This document shows positions 14,795-23,255 of a DNA stretch of 27,360 bases, in pieces. Position numbers and translations under genes: made by a program. Position 1 is the first letter of the stretch; every line of letters starts with the position of its first letter. The notes beneath the pieces are model-generated. The model had not been told where the DNA came from. It did not search any database and saw nothing but the letters and a program-made list of their open reading frames with translations. This DNA is from JBOGED01 sp050743625 (lineage in GTDB: Bacteria > Actinomycetota > Nitriliruptoria > Euzebyales > Egibacteraceae), in NCBI GenBank assembly GCA_050743625.1, contig JBOGED010000453.1:1-27360 (forward strand). Direction: 5' to 3'.

Positions 14795-16126
14795 TTAGAT
14801 GCGCTCCTGCTGCTCGAAGGGATTGAACAGACCGGCCGGCTGTAGGCCGCCGGCGGCGAGTTCACGCACAACGATCTCGCCGAAGCCGGCGGTGAGATCG
14901 AGGACCAACTGGCGGCCGTCTGGGGGACCGGGGTGCTCGATGCGGACGTCGAGCCCCACGCCATTGCGAGTGTCCTGGAAGAGGTCAACCATCCCCGCGC
15001 CGACCTCCGCCCGCACGTCGACGGACACGTCGTCAGGTACGAGCACCTCGATCTGGCCGGCTCCGACCTCGGCCGTTACCTGCGTGGGATCCGTCGTGAG
15101 TGGAAGGCCCGTGAGGTCGAGGGTCAGCCTCCCGTTGTGAATGTCGATCGGGCTGGCGATCTCCGCGAGCGTGGTAGGTCGCAGGGTGCGGTCGTCAAAC
15201 TCGCCAAATTCCCCACCGAAGGATCGGCCAGAGCTGATGGATGGACCATAGCTCGCCACGAACAGGATCGGGATCAGGAGGACGCCGACCGTGATCAGCC
15301 AACGCGCCCTGCCCCACCAGGCGCCGACCACGAGTCCTGCGCCGACGACCACCAAGAGCAACCCGAGGAACCGGCGAGCGTTGAGATCGAACACCCCGAC
15401 ATTCTCGAGCAGCGTGGCCAGACCGACGATGAGCAGCCCAGCCGCCACGGTCACGCGCCCCAGGATCGACGGAGGGCGTGGCGGCCGGCCCGGCGGATAC
15501 ACGGCGGCCGTGGACAGCGCCTGGCCAGCTTCTCCGGGAGGCACGGGCGCAGTCTCAGCCCGGCGGAATAGCAGGACCCCGAGCCCGACAAGGATGATTG
15601 CCCAGAAGAACCCCGAGCTCCAAAACCCGAACCCGTCGAACCCTGGGCCGCCGAACCCCCGACCGTCGAACCCTGGGCCGCCGAACCCTGGTGCGAACCA
15701 CATCGACCCCGCCCCGCCCGCGAACAAGATCCCTAGGAGCAGCGCAATCGCGACCCACACCCCCACTGAGACCTTGCGAGGTGGGGTCCCAGGGAAGGCG
15801 GGCACGATCGCCCAGGCGATCAGGTACAGCAGCACCGCGAGCGGGCCTGTCACGAACCCGAACGCGACAAGTGCGAGCCGGACGATGAGGGGATCGATGT
15901 CGAAGTACGCGGCGATGCCGCTGGCCACCCCACCCAGAACCCTGCGGTCCGTCCGTCGGGTCAAGCGCCGGGGGGTTGGGCCCGCAGCAGGAGCTGCGGA
16001 TCCGGGCCTGGATGCTGTCGACGCATCCGGTCCCGGCGGTCCCGGCTCTGCTCGTGGAGGCTCGCCGGCTTCGACCGGTGTCGTGGCCCGTTCTTCGGGC
16101 GGCTGGTCAGACGTCATGTCGCTCAT
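14795..16126 (-). CDS. PspC-domain membrane protein with LiaF-like C-terminus
   Basis: This 443-residue protein starts with a Pro/Ala-rich cytoplasmic tail (1-50). A PspC domain follows at about 52-110 (RRLTRRTDRRVLGGVASGIA, DPLIVRLALVAFGFVTG). Next comes a Gly/Phe-rich stretch at 143-172 and several membrane helices. A beta-rich C-terminal domain repeats AEVGAGQIEVLVPDDVSVDV and AEVGAGMVDLF, as in LiaF/cell-wall-active antibiotic response proteins. In Firmicutes LiaF restrains the LiaS kinase. Here the gene is divergent from a PspC-containing kinase and its regulator, so a comparable envelope-stress role is likely. ATG 16126 was chosen; the open frame to 16192 adds no conserved sequence, and ATG 16117 is an alternative. 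Confidence 0.88.
   Translation of the reverse strand: MSDMTSDQPPEERATTPVEAGEPPRAEPGPPGPDASTASRPGSAAPAAGPTPRRLTRRTDRRVLGGVASGIAAYFDIDPLIVRLALVAFGFVTGPLAVLLYLIAWAIVPAFPGTPPRKVSVGVWVAIALLLGILFAGGAGSMWFAPGFGGPGFDGRGFGGPGFDGFGFWSSGFFWAIILVGLGVLLFRRAETAPVPPGEAGQALSTAAVYPPGRPPRPPSILGRVTVAAGLLIVGLATLLENVGVFDLNARRFLGLLLVVVGAGLVVGAWWGRARWLITVGVLLIPILFVASYGPSISSGRSFGGEFGEFDDRTLRPTTLAEIASPIDIHNGRLTLDLTGLPLTTDPTQVTAEVGAGQIEVLVPDDVSVDVRAEVGAGMVDLFQDTRNGVGLDVRIEHPGPPDGRQLVLDLTAGFGEIVVRELAAGGLQPAGLFNPFEQQERI
15634..15690. repeat. Short 30-bp tandem repeat encoding Gly/Phe-rich linker
   Basis: A unit beginning CGTCGAACCCTGGGCCGCCG occurs at 15634 and again at 15664 (30-bp period). It encodes the GGPGFDG-type repeats of the PspC/LiaF-like protein. 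It is a coding repeat in an extramembrane loop or linker. Confidence 0.7.
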
Positions 16127-16254
16127 GAGGCGATGATGCGCCCGAGGGAGGGACCCCGCTATCGGGGAACACCCTGCGCGACCCCTGACCACCCCGAGAT
16201 GATCAGGGGGATCCCCGGTAACAAGCTCGCCGCCAGCGTGCGACTATCGGGAGC

Positions 16255-17457
16255 ATGAGCGTTCCGTCAGCTCGGTCGCGTCTGCTCGGTGGGCTGGAGC
16301 CACGGGCGGTGCTTGGCGTGACGCGGAGCCGTTCGGACCGGGTGGTCGCGGGGGTGGCGGGAGGAGTCGGGGACCGGTTGCGCCTCGATCCGGTCCTCGT
16401 GCGGCTGGGGTTCGTGGCGCTTACCGCGGCAGGCGGTTTCGGCGCCGGGCTGTACCTTCTCTGCTGGGCGATGTTGGCCGAGCAAGATCCGGACCAGGCG
16501 CCGCCGCTCCGTACCACGCCAGACCTGAGGCGTACGATCGGTTTTGGGCTGATCGTGCTCGGCGCCCTCGTCCTTCTCCGTGACGCGGGGTTGTGGTTCT
16601 CTGACTCGCTCAGCTGGCCAGTCGCGCTCGCGGCGTTCGGCTCGGCGGTGATCTGGGCGCGGAACGATGGCCGTCAGCCGGCTGGCGCCACCCTGGAGAG
16701 CTGGGGCGCAAAGGCGCGCGTCGCGGCCGGCGCGCTGCTCGTCGTCGGCGCGACCGGGTCGTTCCTTTCCGCGATCGGCGCGCTATCGCAGTTGCGCGGG
16801 GCGATCGTCCTGATCGTCGTAACCCTTGGTGGCCTCGGGCTGATCCTCGCGCCATCCATCTGGCGGCTCGCCAGGCAGGCGACCGACGAGCGTCGCGAGC
16901 GCATCCGGTCAGAGGAGCGGGCGGAGGTCGCCGCGCACCTGCACGACTCGGTGCTCCAGACGCTCGCGCTGATCCAGCGGTCCAGCGAGGTGGGCGAGAT
17001 GGTCGCGCTCGCCCGCGGCCAAGAGCGGGAGTTGCGGGCATGGCTCTACGGCCGCGCCGGGCGGGGAGGGGAGGGTAGCTTCAGCGCCGCGCTGAACCAG
17101 ATGGCCGGCAGAATGGAGCGCCTTCACCACATCCCCGTCGATGTCGTGCTCGTCGGCGACGTCGCGATGAGCGACGGCGCGCGGGCCGTCCTGGAGGCGT
17201 GCGGTGAGGCGGTGCACAACGCCGCGCGGCACTCAGGAGCGGACCTCGTGTCGGTGTACGTAGAGATTGAGCCTGGGGCGATCACCGCGTATGTACGCGA
17301 CGAGGGCAAGGGCTTCGCGCTCGCCGACGTACCCGCCGACCGGCGCGGGATCGCCGAGTCCATCATCGGCCGGATGCACCGCCACGGCGGTCGCGCCACG
17401 CTCACGAGCGAGCCAGGAGAGGGCACGGAGGTCGAGCTATGGCTGCCCCTGCCGTAA
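16255..17457 (+). CDS. PspC-domain sensor histidine kinase
   Basis: This is a 400-residue kinase. Residues 23-75 form a PspC domain (TRSRSDRVVAGVAGGVGDRL, LDPVLVRLGFVAL). Four further hydrophobic helices lie between about 93 and 203. A linker ATDERRERIRSEERAEVAAH leads into the HisKA_3-like motif HLHDSVLQTLALIQR with phospho-acceptor His230. The ATPase part shows EACGEAVHNAARHSG, VRDEGKGF and a GIAESIIGRMHRHGG lid. The combination of PspC with a kinase occurs in actinobacteria and points to envelope-stress sensing. It is divergent from the PspC/LiaF-like gene across about 130 bp. The response regulator lies 115 bp downstream, separated by a long palindrome. Confidence 0.92.
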   Translation: MSVPSARSRLLGGLEPRAVLGVTRSRSDRVVAGVAGGVGDRLRLDPVLVRLGFVALTAAGGFGAGLYLLCWAMLAEQDPDQAPPLRTTPDLRRTIGFGLIVLGALVLLRDAGLWFSDSLSWPVALAAFGSAVIWARNDGRQPAGATLESWGAKARVAAGALLVVGATGSFLSAIGALSQLRGAIVLIVVTLGGLGLILAPSIWRLARQATDERRERIRSEERAEVAAHLHDSVLQTLALIQRSSEVGEMVALARGQERELRAWLYGRAGRGGEGSFSAALNQMAGRMERLHHIPVDVVLVGDVAMSDGARAVLEACGEAVHNAARHSGADLVSVYVEIEPGAITAYVRDEGKGFALADVPADRRGIAESIIGRMHRHGGRATLTSEPGEGTEVELWLPLP

Positions 17458-17495
17458 CGACGGGCTCGCCAAAGCGCCGCTCAGCGCCCCATCAC

Positions 17496-17549
17496 CCTGC
17501 ACTGTGCAGAGTTAGACCGGAATACCGGCATAACTCTGCACAGTGCAGG
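17496..17549. repeat. Nested palindromic repeat, copy 1
   Basis: The 19-bp arms CCTGCACTGTGCAGAGTTA (17496-17514) and their exact reverse complement (17531-17549) flank a 16-bp centre containing CCGG-AATA-CCGG. It lies between the PspC kinase and its response regulator. Related copies are at 23078 and 27222. Confidence 0.9.
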
Positions 17550-17572
17550 AAACTGCTACGTGAGGACCCAGG

Positions 17573-18202
17573 ATGATTCGGGTATTTCTCGTCGACGACC
17601 ATAGGTTGTTTCTGTCCGGGGTGAAGACCGAGCTCGGCGGCGATTTTGAGGTCGTTGGGGTGGCCAGTGATGTTGACGAGGCCATCGCCGGGATCCGGGC
17701 GAGCGGGCCGGACGTCGTCCTGCTCGATGTCCACATGCCGGGCGGCGGGGGCCGGACGGTGATCGAGCAGGTCGCCCAGACGAATCCCGATGTGCGGTTC
17801 TTGGCCCTGTCGGTGTCTGATGCCGCCGAGGATGTGATCGGCGTCGTGCGGGCCGGGGCACGTGGCTACGTGACGAAGGCGATCGGCCCGGAGGAGCTGG
17901 CGGCGGCCATTCGGCGGGTCCACGGCGGTGATGCGGTGTTCTCGCCGAGGTTGGCGGGATTTGTCCTGGACGCCTTCGCGGGGCTCACCGCGCCGGCCGA
18001 CCCCGAGTTCGACCTGCTGACAGCGCGTGAGCGTGAGGTTCTCCGTCTCATTGCGCGCGGCTACGCGTACAAGCAGATCGCGAGACGGCTGCAGATCTCG
18101 GTCAAGACCGTCGAGACCCACGTGTCCGCCGTGCTGCGCAAGCTGCAGCTTTCCAACCGGCACGAGCTGACCCGCTGGGCGACTGACCGGCGACTCGTGT
18201 AG
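17573..18202 (+). CDS. NarL/FixJ-family response regulator of the PspC kinase
   Basis: This 209-residue regulator has a receiver domain with Asp8/Asp9, phospho-acceptor Asp52 in VVLLDVHMPGGGG and the conserved Lys in GYVTKAIG. A LuxR-type helix-turn-helix follows at about 147-205 (LTAREREVLRLIARGYAYKQ, then KTVETHVSAVLRKLQLSNR). GAGGACCCAGG precedes the ATG. It is the likely partner of the kinase ending at 17457, although 115 bp with a long palindrome lie between them, so expression may be modulated separately. Confidence 0.94.
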   Translation: MIRVFLVDDHRLFLSGVKTELGGDFEVVGVASDVDEAIAGIRASGPDVVLLDVHMPGGGGRTVIEQVAQTNPDVRFLALSVSDAAEDVIGVVRAGARGYVTKAIGPEELAAAIRRVHGGDAVFSPRLAGFVLDAFAGLTAPADPEFDLLTAREREVLRLIARGYAYKQIARRLQISVKTVETHVSAVLRKLQLSNRHELTRWATDRRLV

Positions 18203-18299
18203 CGCTTCCGGGGCACAGTTCTGAAAACAGCTACCGCATATCGGCAAACGCCTGCAGAATAGATGACTCCGGCACTGTCGCGAACGTCATAGGGGCGAG

Positions 18300-21200
18300 A
18301 TGGCCGAGACATCCGCAATTGTGCCCGATTCCATGGGTTCCATGGAGACCATGGGCTCGATGGAGGAGATCCTCGTGTCCGGTGGCGGGATGGGGAGACT
18401 CATCGCGTCGACAGACTGGTCGCTCACCCCGCTTGGGTCGATCCCGGAATGGTCGCAGAGCCTGCGAGCCGGCCTCGGTATCTGCCTGTTATCCAGATTT
18501 CCGATGGTGCTGTGGTGGGGGCAAGACCTGCGGATGCTCTACAACGATGGGTACCGGGAGATCCTGGGCGACGACAAACACCCGGCGGCGTTGGGCTCGC
18601 GCGGGGAGGAGGTCTGGGCCGAGCTGTGGGATGTCATCGGCCCCCAGTTGCAGACGGTGCGCAACGGCGGCGAATCCACGTATACGCAGAACCAACGGAG
18701 GTTGGTTCCGTGCGAGGAGGGCGCAGTCGAGCGATACCACACCCTCTCGCACTCAGCGGTGTATGACGAGCGCGGGGGGATCGGCGGTGTCCTGTCGGTC
18801 GTCTTCGACACCACGGATCAGGTGATCGGGCAACGACGGCTCGTCGCGCTCCGTACGCTCGCGGCCGAGACCGCAGAGGCCACGAGCGCGGAGGAGGTGT
18901 GCGAGCGGGCGGCCACGGCGTTGGAGCGCTCGCCGGACGAGCTGCCGTTCGCGCTTCTCTACCTCCTTGAGGATGACGGGACCATCGCACGCCTGGCCGG
19001 CGCGGCGGGGATAAGGGCGAGCAAAGCCCCTGTTGAGGCGATCGTCACCTTGGACCGGGACACCTCCGGCTGGCGGCTGGCCGAGGCCGGGACCACGGGC
19101 GACACGGTCGACATCGATGCGTTGCCTACCCGTCGGGCCTGTGACCGGGTCCTGGTCCTGCCGTTGCAACAGTCAGAGGGGTTGGCACCCGAAGGCTTCC
19201 TCGTGGCGGGAATCAGCTCGGGGTGCGCGGTTGATACCGGCTATCGCGACTTTTGTGGGCAAGTAGCGCAACATGTCGCGAGCGCGGTGGCCAAGGCGCG
19301 GATGGAGGAGGCCGAACGGCGCGCCGAGGCGCTCGCCGAGCTCAACCGAGCGCGGACGGCGTTCTTCAGCAACGTGAGCCACGAGTTCCGGACACCGCTC
19401 ACGCTCCTTCTCGGCCCGATCGAGGATGCCCTCGGGGACGTCGAGCACCCGCTGAGCCAACGGCAACGTGAGCGGCTGGAGATCGCGCAACGGAACGCCG
19501 TCCGGATGCTGGGGCTCGTCAATACCTTGCTCGACTTTTCCAAGCTCGAGGAGGGCCACCTCCGTGCCTCGTACGAGCCGATCGATCTTGGCGCACTGAC
19601 CAGCGAGGTTGCGAGCGTCTTTCGGTCGGGGATCGAGCGGGCGGGTCTCCGGCTCTCCGTCGAGTGCGCGGAGTGTGAGCCTATCCACGTGGACCGGGCC
19701 ATGTGGGAGCGGATCGTCATCAACCTTCTGTCCAACGCGCTGAAGTTCACCCTGTCAGGCCAGATCGCGGTGCGCCTCGAGCGGCGAGGCAGCTGTGCGG
19801 TGCTGGAGGTGAGCGACACCGGGATTGGGATCCCTCAGGATGAGGTCCCGCGTATCTTCGATCGGTTCCACCGCGTCCGGGCGCCGCGGTGCCGGACGCA
19901 TGAGGGGATGGGGATTGGCCTGGCCCTCGTCCACGAGTTGGTGAAGCTTCACCATGGCACCGTCACGGTGCGCACCGTGGTGGGCGAAGGGTCCTGCTTC
20001 ACCGTCATGGTGCCGTTTGGGACCGCTCACCTCCCCCCCGACCGTCTCCGCGCCCTGACTGAGCGTGGGGGCATAAGGCCCCTCGCCCAGGTTCACGCTG
20101 AGGAGGCGACCCGCCGGTTGCCCGTCACCGAGGCCGTCGCTGGGGCCGGTGGCACGCGCGAGAACCGTGGCCGCATCCTCGTGGTCGACGACAACGCCGA
20201 CATGCGTCGGTACGTCGGCAGGCTGTTGAGTGCGCACTGGGAGGTCGAGGCTGCCGCGGACGGCCTCGCCGCCCTCGCCGCCGCGCGCAGGCAGACACCG
20301 GACCTCGTGTTGACCGATGTCATGATGCCGGGTTTGGATGGATTCGCTCTGTTACGAGCCTTGCGCGAAGATCCGGGCACGAGCCGGGTCCCCGTCGTGA
20401 TGGTCTCGGCTCGCGCGGGCGAAGAGGCGGCGATCGAGGGGTTCGACGCGGGTGCGGACGACTATCTGGTGAAGCCCTTCTCCGCCCGCGAGCTCGTCGC
20501 CCGGGTCCGGGTGAACCTTGAGATGGCCCGCTCGCGCGAAGCCGCCGCCCGGCGCGCCGACGAGCATGCGCGCGTCCTCAGCGGGCTCGCGGACGCGGCC
20601 ACGGTGCTGACGTCCGCCGCGTCCCTCGAGAGCGTCCTGCGGGCGGTGACCGACCAGGCGCGGGACCTGATCGGCGCTCATCAATCGGTCACGAGCATGA
20701 CCGTCGACCAGAACTGGACCCAAGCGATCACGTGCGTGTCCCTGTCCGACAAATATGCGGAGTTTCAGGACTACGACGAGCTACCGGACGGCAGCGGGAT
20801 CTACTCCTTGGTCTGCCGTCACAACAGCCCGATGCGGCTCACCCATGCCGAGCTGACGTCCCACCCGGCCTGGCGTGGCTTCGGGAGAAGCGCCGACCGC
20901 CATCCTCCGATGCGCGGCTGGCTCGCTGCCCCCCTCTCCTCCCGCGATGGATGCAATCTCGGGTTGCTCCAGCTCTCGGACAAGTACGAGGGCGACTTCA
21001 CCGATCAGGACCTCGCGATCCTCACGCAGCTCGCCGCTATCGCGTCTGCGAGGATCGAGCGCGCCCGGGTCGAGGACCGCGTCCGGCAGGTCTCCGAGAT
21101 CCTTCAACACAGCCTCCTGCCGTCACGATTGCCGAAGCTGGACAACGCACGCGTCGCGGCGCGCTACCTGCCAGGAACCCGTGATATCGACATCGGCGGG

Positions 21201-22172
21201 GACTGGTATGACGTCGTGGCGATGCCCGGTGAGCGCCTCTTGCTCGCCATCGGCGACGTGGTCGGCCATGGTGAGCGGGCTGCCGCCGCCATGGGGCAGC
21301 TTCGCAACGCCGTGCGCGCGTACGCCTGGGAGGGCTTGAGCCCGTCGGCACTCTTGGAGCGCCTGAACCGCCTCGGTGAGGCGCTGGGGGAGCAGCACTA
21401 CTCCACCGCGGTCTGCATGTGCTTCGACCCGCGCACCGGGCTGTTGCGCTACGCCAACGCGGGCCACCCACCGCCGGTCGTCCTCAACCCCGACGGCAGT
21501 ACGCGCCTGGTCGAAGGCGCTCGGGGTGTGCCGATCGGCGCGGTGAGCCACTCGAGCTACATCGAGGTCGAGACGAGCTTGGAGGCGGGCTCGACGCTGA
21601 TGCTCTATACCGACGGCCTCGTCGAGAGCCGGACTCGGGGGCTCGATCAGGGACTCGCCGACCTCGAGGCCGCGCTCGCCGAGGGCCCACGGGACCTGGA
21701 GGGATTACTCGACCACGTGGTCGCCAGAGTGCCGGACAAGACCCGAGACGACGATCTCGCGCTCGTGGGACTGCGGGTGCTCAACCGCCCGGTGACCAAC
21801 CTCGCGCTGCGCCTGCCCGCCGTGCCCCACGCGCTCGCGCTACTGCGAAGCCAGGCGCGAGGGTTCCTCGAGCAGGCCGGCGTTCCCTCCGACGATGTGT
21901 ACGAGCTGATCGTCGCGCTCGGCGAGGCCGCGGCGAACGCGATCCAGCACCCGGTTGACCCCAGTCAGCCCTTCTTCGAGGTCAGCTTGACGGCGAGCGC
22001 GACCGAGGTCACCGGGACCGTACGCGACTTCGGGAGGTGGGAGAGCAACTCCAAGGCGGACGATCGAGGTCGCGGCCTGCCGTTCATGGCCGCGCTGGCG
22101 GATGTCGGGATCACCGAGCACCCGGATGGGACGACCGTCTCCCTGCAACGCACGTTGCGAGAGCGGCCGTAG
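18300..22172 (+). CDS. Hybrid histidine kinase - receiver - GAF - SpoIIE phosphatase - RsbW-like kinase
   Basis: This is a 1290-residue cytoplasmic signalling protein with no membrane segments. The order is: PAS-like (about 30-172), GAF-like (about 180-330), HisKA with His361 in SNVSHEFRTPLTLL, HATPase_c (about 465-575; NLLSNALKF, SDTGIGIP, GMGIGLALVHELVKLHHG), receiver (about 625-740; Asp673 in LTDVMMPGLDG), and a second GAF (about 760-920). A SpoIIE/PP2C phosphatase follows (about 930-1158; metal-site Asp in IGGDWYD, GDVVGHG, YTDGL and DDDLAL). The C-terminus is a RsbW-type ATPase (about 1165-1288; ELIVALGEAAANAIQH). ATG 18300 has AGGGG upstream; the MGSMETMGSMEE start region holds other in-frame ATGs. 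The STAS-ANTAR gene just downstream is the expected phosphatase/kinase substrate. Confidence 0.95.
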   Translation: MAETSAIVPDSMGSMETMGSMEEILVSGGGMGRLIASTDWSLTPLGSIPEWSQSLRAGLGICLLSRFPMVLWWGQDLRMLYNDGYREILGDDKHPAALGSRGEEVWAELWDVIGPQLQTVRNGGESTYTQNQRRLVPCEEGAVERYHTLSHSAVYDERGGIGGVLSVVFDTTDQVIGQRRLVALRTLAAETAEATSAEEVCERAATALERSPDELPFALLYLLEDDGTIARLAGAAGIRASKAPVEAIVTLDRDTSGWRLAEAGTTGDTVDIDALPTRRACDRVLVLPLQQSEGLAPEGFLVAGISSGCAVDTGYRDFCGQVAQHVASAVAKARMEEAERRAEALAELNRARTAFFSNVSHEFRTPLTLLLGPIEDALGDVEHPLSQRQRERLEIAQRNAVRMLGLVNTLLDFSKLEEGHLRASYEPIDLGALTSEVASVFRSGIERAGLRLSVECAECEPIHVDRAMWERIVINLLSNALKFTLSGQIAVRLERRGSCAVLEVSDTGIGIPQDEVPRIFDRFHRVRAPRCRTHEGMGIGLALVHELVKLHHGTVTVRTVVGEGSCFTVMVPFGTAHLPPDRLRALTERGGIRPLAQVHAEEATRRLPVTEAVAGAGGTRENRGRILVVDDNADMRRYVGRLLSAHWEVEAAADGLAALAAARRQTPDLVLTDVMMPGLDGFALLRALREDPGTSRVPVVMVSARAGEEAAIEGFDAGADDYLVKPFSARELVARVRVNLEMARSREAAARRADEHARVLSGLADAATVLTSAASLESVLRAVTDQARDLIGAHQSVTSMTVDQNWTQAITCVSLSDKYAEFQDYDELPDGSGIYSLVCRHNSPMRLTHAELTSHPAWRGFGRSADRHPPMRGWLAAPLSSRDGCNLGLLQLSDKYEGDFTDQDLAILTQLAAIASARIERARVEDRVRQVSEILQHSLLPSRLPKLDNARVAARYLPGTRDIDIGGDWYDVVAMPGERLLLAIGDVVGHGERAAAAMGQLRNAVRAYAWEGLSPSALLERLNRLGEALGEQHYSTAVCMCFDPRTGLLRYANAGHPPPVVLNPDGSTRLVEGARGVPIGAVSHSSYIEVETSLEAGSTLMLYTDGLVESRTRGLDQGLADLEAALAEGPRDLEGLLDHVVARVPDKTRDDDLALVGLRVLNRPVTNLALRLPAVPHALALLRSQARGFLEQAGVPSDDVYELIVALGEAAANAIQHPVDPSQPFFEVSLTASATEVTGTVRDFGRWESNSKADDRGRGLPFMAALADVGITEHPDGTTVSLQRTLRERP

Positions 22173-22174
22173 TC

Positions 22175-22753
22175 GTGGCGGGACATCACGGTCGTCCGAA
22201 CGATCCCACGTTGGAGCTCGAGTGGCAGGAGGAGATCCTCGTGGCCTGCTTGACGGGGGAGATCGACCTTGCCTCCACCGACGAGTTCCTGCAGACGATC
22301 ATCGAGACCTCCCAGGCGCGTCCCCTCGGGGTCGTTCTCGACCTGTCCGATGTTCTGTACTTGGATAGCGCCGGCGTGCGGCTCCTGTTCCTCGCCCACC
22401 GGGAGTTGGATCGCACACGGGTCCCCGTCGTCGCGGTGCTCCCACGTCTGGAGGTCGTGCGCCGAATTCTCTCGCTGGCCGAGGTTCCTACCGTCGTCCC
22501 CGTCAGCGATACCCGCAGCGCGGCGATCGCGCACATCAAGCTCGACAAAGCGGCCACCACCGCGGCGCAACTACAACACGCGCTGGAAGCGCGAGTCGTG
22601 ATCGAACAAGCCAAGGGAATCCTCGCCGAGCGCCACAACGTCGAGCTAGAGGAGGCATTCGAGCGGATGCGTGCCCTCTCTCGCCGGAGCCGCCGCAGCG
22701 TCCGGTCGATCGCCACCGACGTCGTCGGCGGCACCATCGACATCTCCGCATGA
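22175..22753 (+). CDS. STAS anti-anti-sigma-like domain fused to ANTAR RNA-binding domain
   Basis: This 192-residue protein starts at GTG 22175, 2 bp after the stop of the giant kinase/phosphatase gene. Residues 12-118 form a STAS domain (GEIDLASTDEFLQTII, VVLDLSDVLYLDSAGVRLL). Ser65 in DSAGVR sits where RsbV/SpoIIAA proteins are phosphorylated. Residues 131-186 form an ANTAR domain (LQHALEARVVIEQAKGILAE, AFERMRALSRRSRRS, IATDVV), which binds paired hairpins in nascent RNA and prevents termination. Phosphorylation of the STAS part by the upstream RsbW-like domain, reversed by SpoIIE, could switch antitermination (inference). The open frame extending upstream to 22037 is ignored because it overlaps the neighbouring gene. 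Confidence 0.9.
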   Translation: MAGHHGRPNDPTLELEWQEEILVACLTGEIDLASTDEFLQTIIETSQARPLGVVLDLSDVLYLDSAGVRLLFLAHRELDRTRVPVVAVLPRLEVVRRILSLAEVPTVVPVSDTRSAAIAHIKLDKAATTAAQLQHALEARVVIEQAKGILAERHNVELEEAFERMRALSRRSRRSVRSIATDVVGGTIDISA

Positions 22754-22772
22754 CCGGTTCTCATGAAGCCCA

Positions 22773-22811
22773 AGGGCGCGGCGTCCCCCTACCCGGAGAA
22801 CGCCGCGCCCT
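22773..22811. terminator. Hairpin terminator after the STAS-ANTAR gene
   Basis: AGGGCGCGGCGT (22773-22784) pairs perfectly with ACGCCGCGCCCT (22800-22811) across a 15-nt loop, 20 bp after the stop codon. A pyrimidine-rich TCCCCCTTC tract overlaps and follows the 3' arm. Confidence 0.65.
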
Positions 22812-23077
22812 CCCCCTTCAGCTCCGCGTCCAGCTTGCCCGCAATCCGCGTGAGCTGGGTGCCCCTTCGATGTAACTCAGCCGGGGAGGCAGCGGATGTG
22901 CGATCTGATCGAGATGCATTGATCTACCACCTCCTCACCATTGCCCTTCATGCGACCAACGGATAAGCGACAGTGTGGGGCATACCCCGAAGGATCTCCA
23001 TCCCTGGTGGGTCGCAGAAAAGTCGCAAGACAGTCACCGGGACCCCACGCGTTCTGCCCGGCTGGGGAACGCGGAGG

Positions 23078-23137
23078 ACTTCGCCGTACTGTGCAGAGTT
23101 ATGCCGGTATACCGGCATAACTCTGCACAGTGCAGGA
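23078..23137 (-). repeat. Nested palindromic repeat, copy 2 (left flank of ABC operon)
   Basis: The core 23088-23131 is a perfect 44-bp palindrome centred on GCCGGTATACCGGC. The 60-bp unit, read on the minus strand, matches the copy at 27222-27281 with three mismatches, including the asymmetric flank ACGGCGAAGT. It lies 118 bp upstream of the transporter lipoprotein start. Confidence 0.93.
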
Positions 23138-23255
23138 TTTGGCCGGCCGGCGCGCCCGCTCTGTTACCGTACTGCGACCTACGGGTTGTGGCCATCGAGC
23201 GGGATCTGCCTCACACTGCTCTAGGTCTGCGATCCTTTCGGGAAAGACGGCGTCC

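Larger units (their letters stand above)
22754..23255. other. Intergenic region without a supported gene
   Basis: These 502 bp lie between the STAS-ANTAR gene and the ABC operon. They hold a hairpin terminator (22773-22811), palindrome copy 2 (23078-23137) and the leader of the ABC operon. Open frames here lack ribosome-binding sites and conserved content. The stretch 22830-23070 is less G+C-rich than its surroundings and shows nothing I recognise. Confidence 0.6.

Noticed and set aside
22763..22966. 67-residue open frame after the STAS-ANTAR gene
   Set aside because: It contains the terminator hairpin, has no clear ribosome-binding site and shows no conserved pattern.
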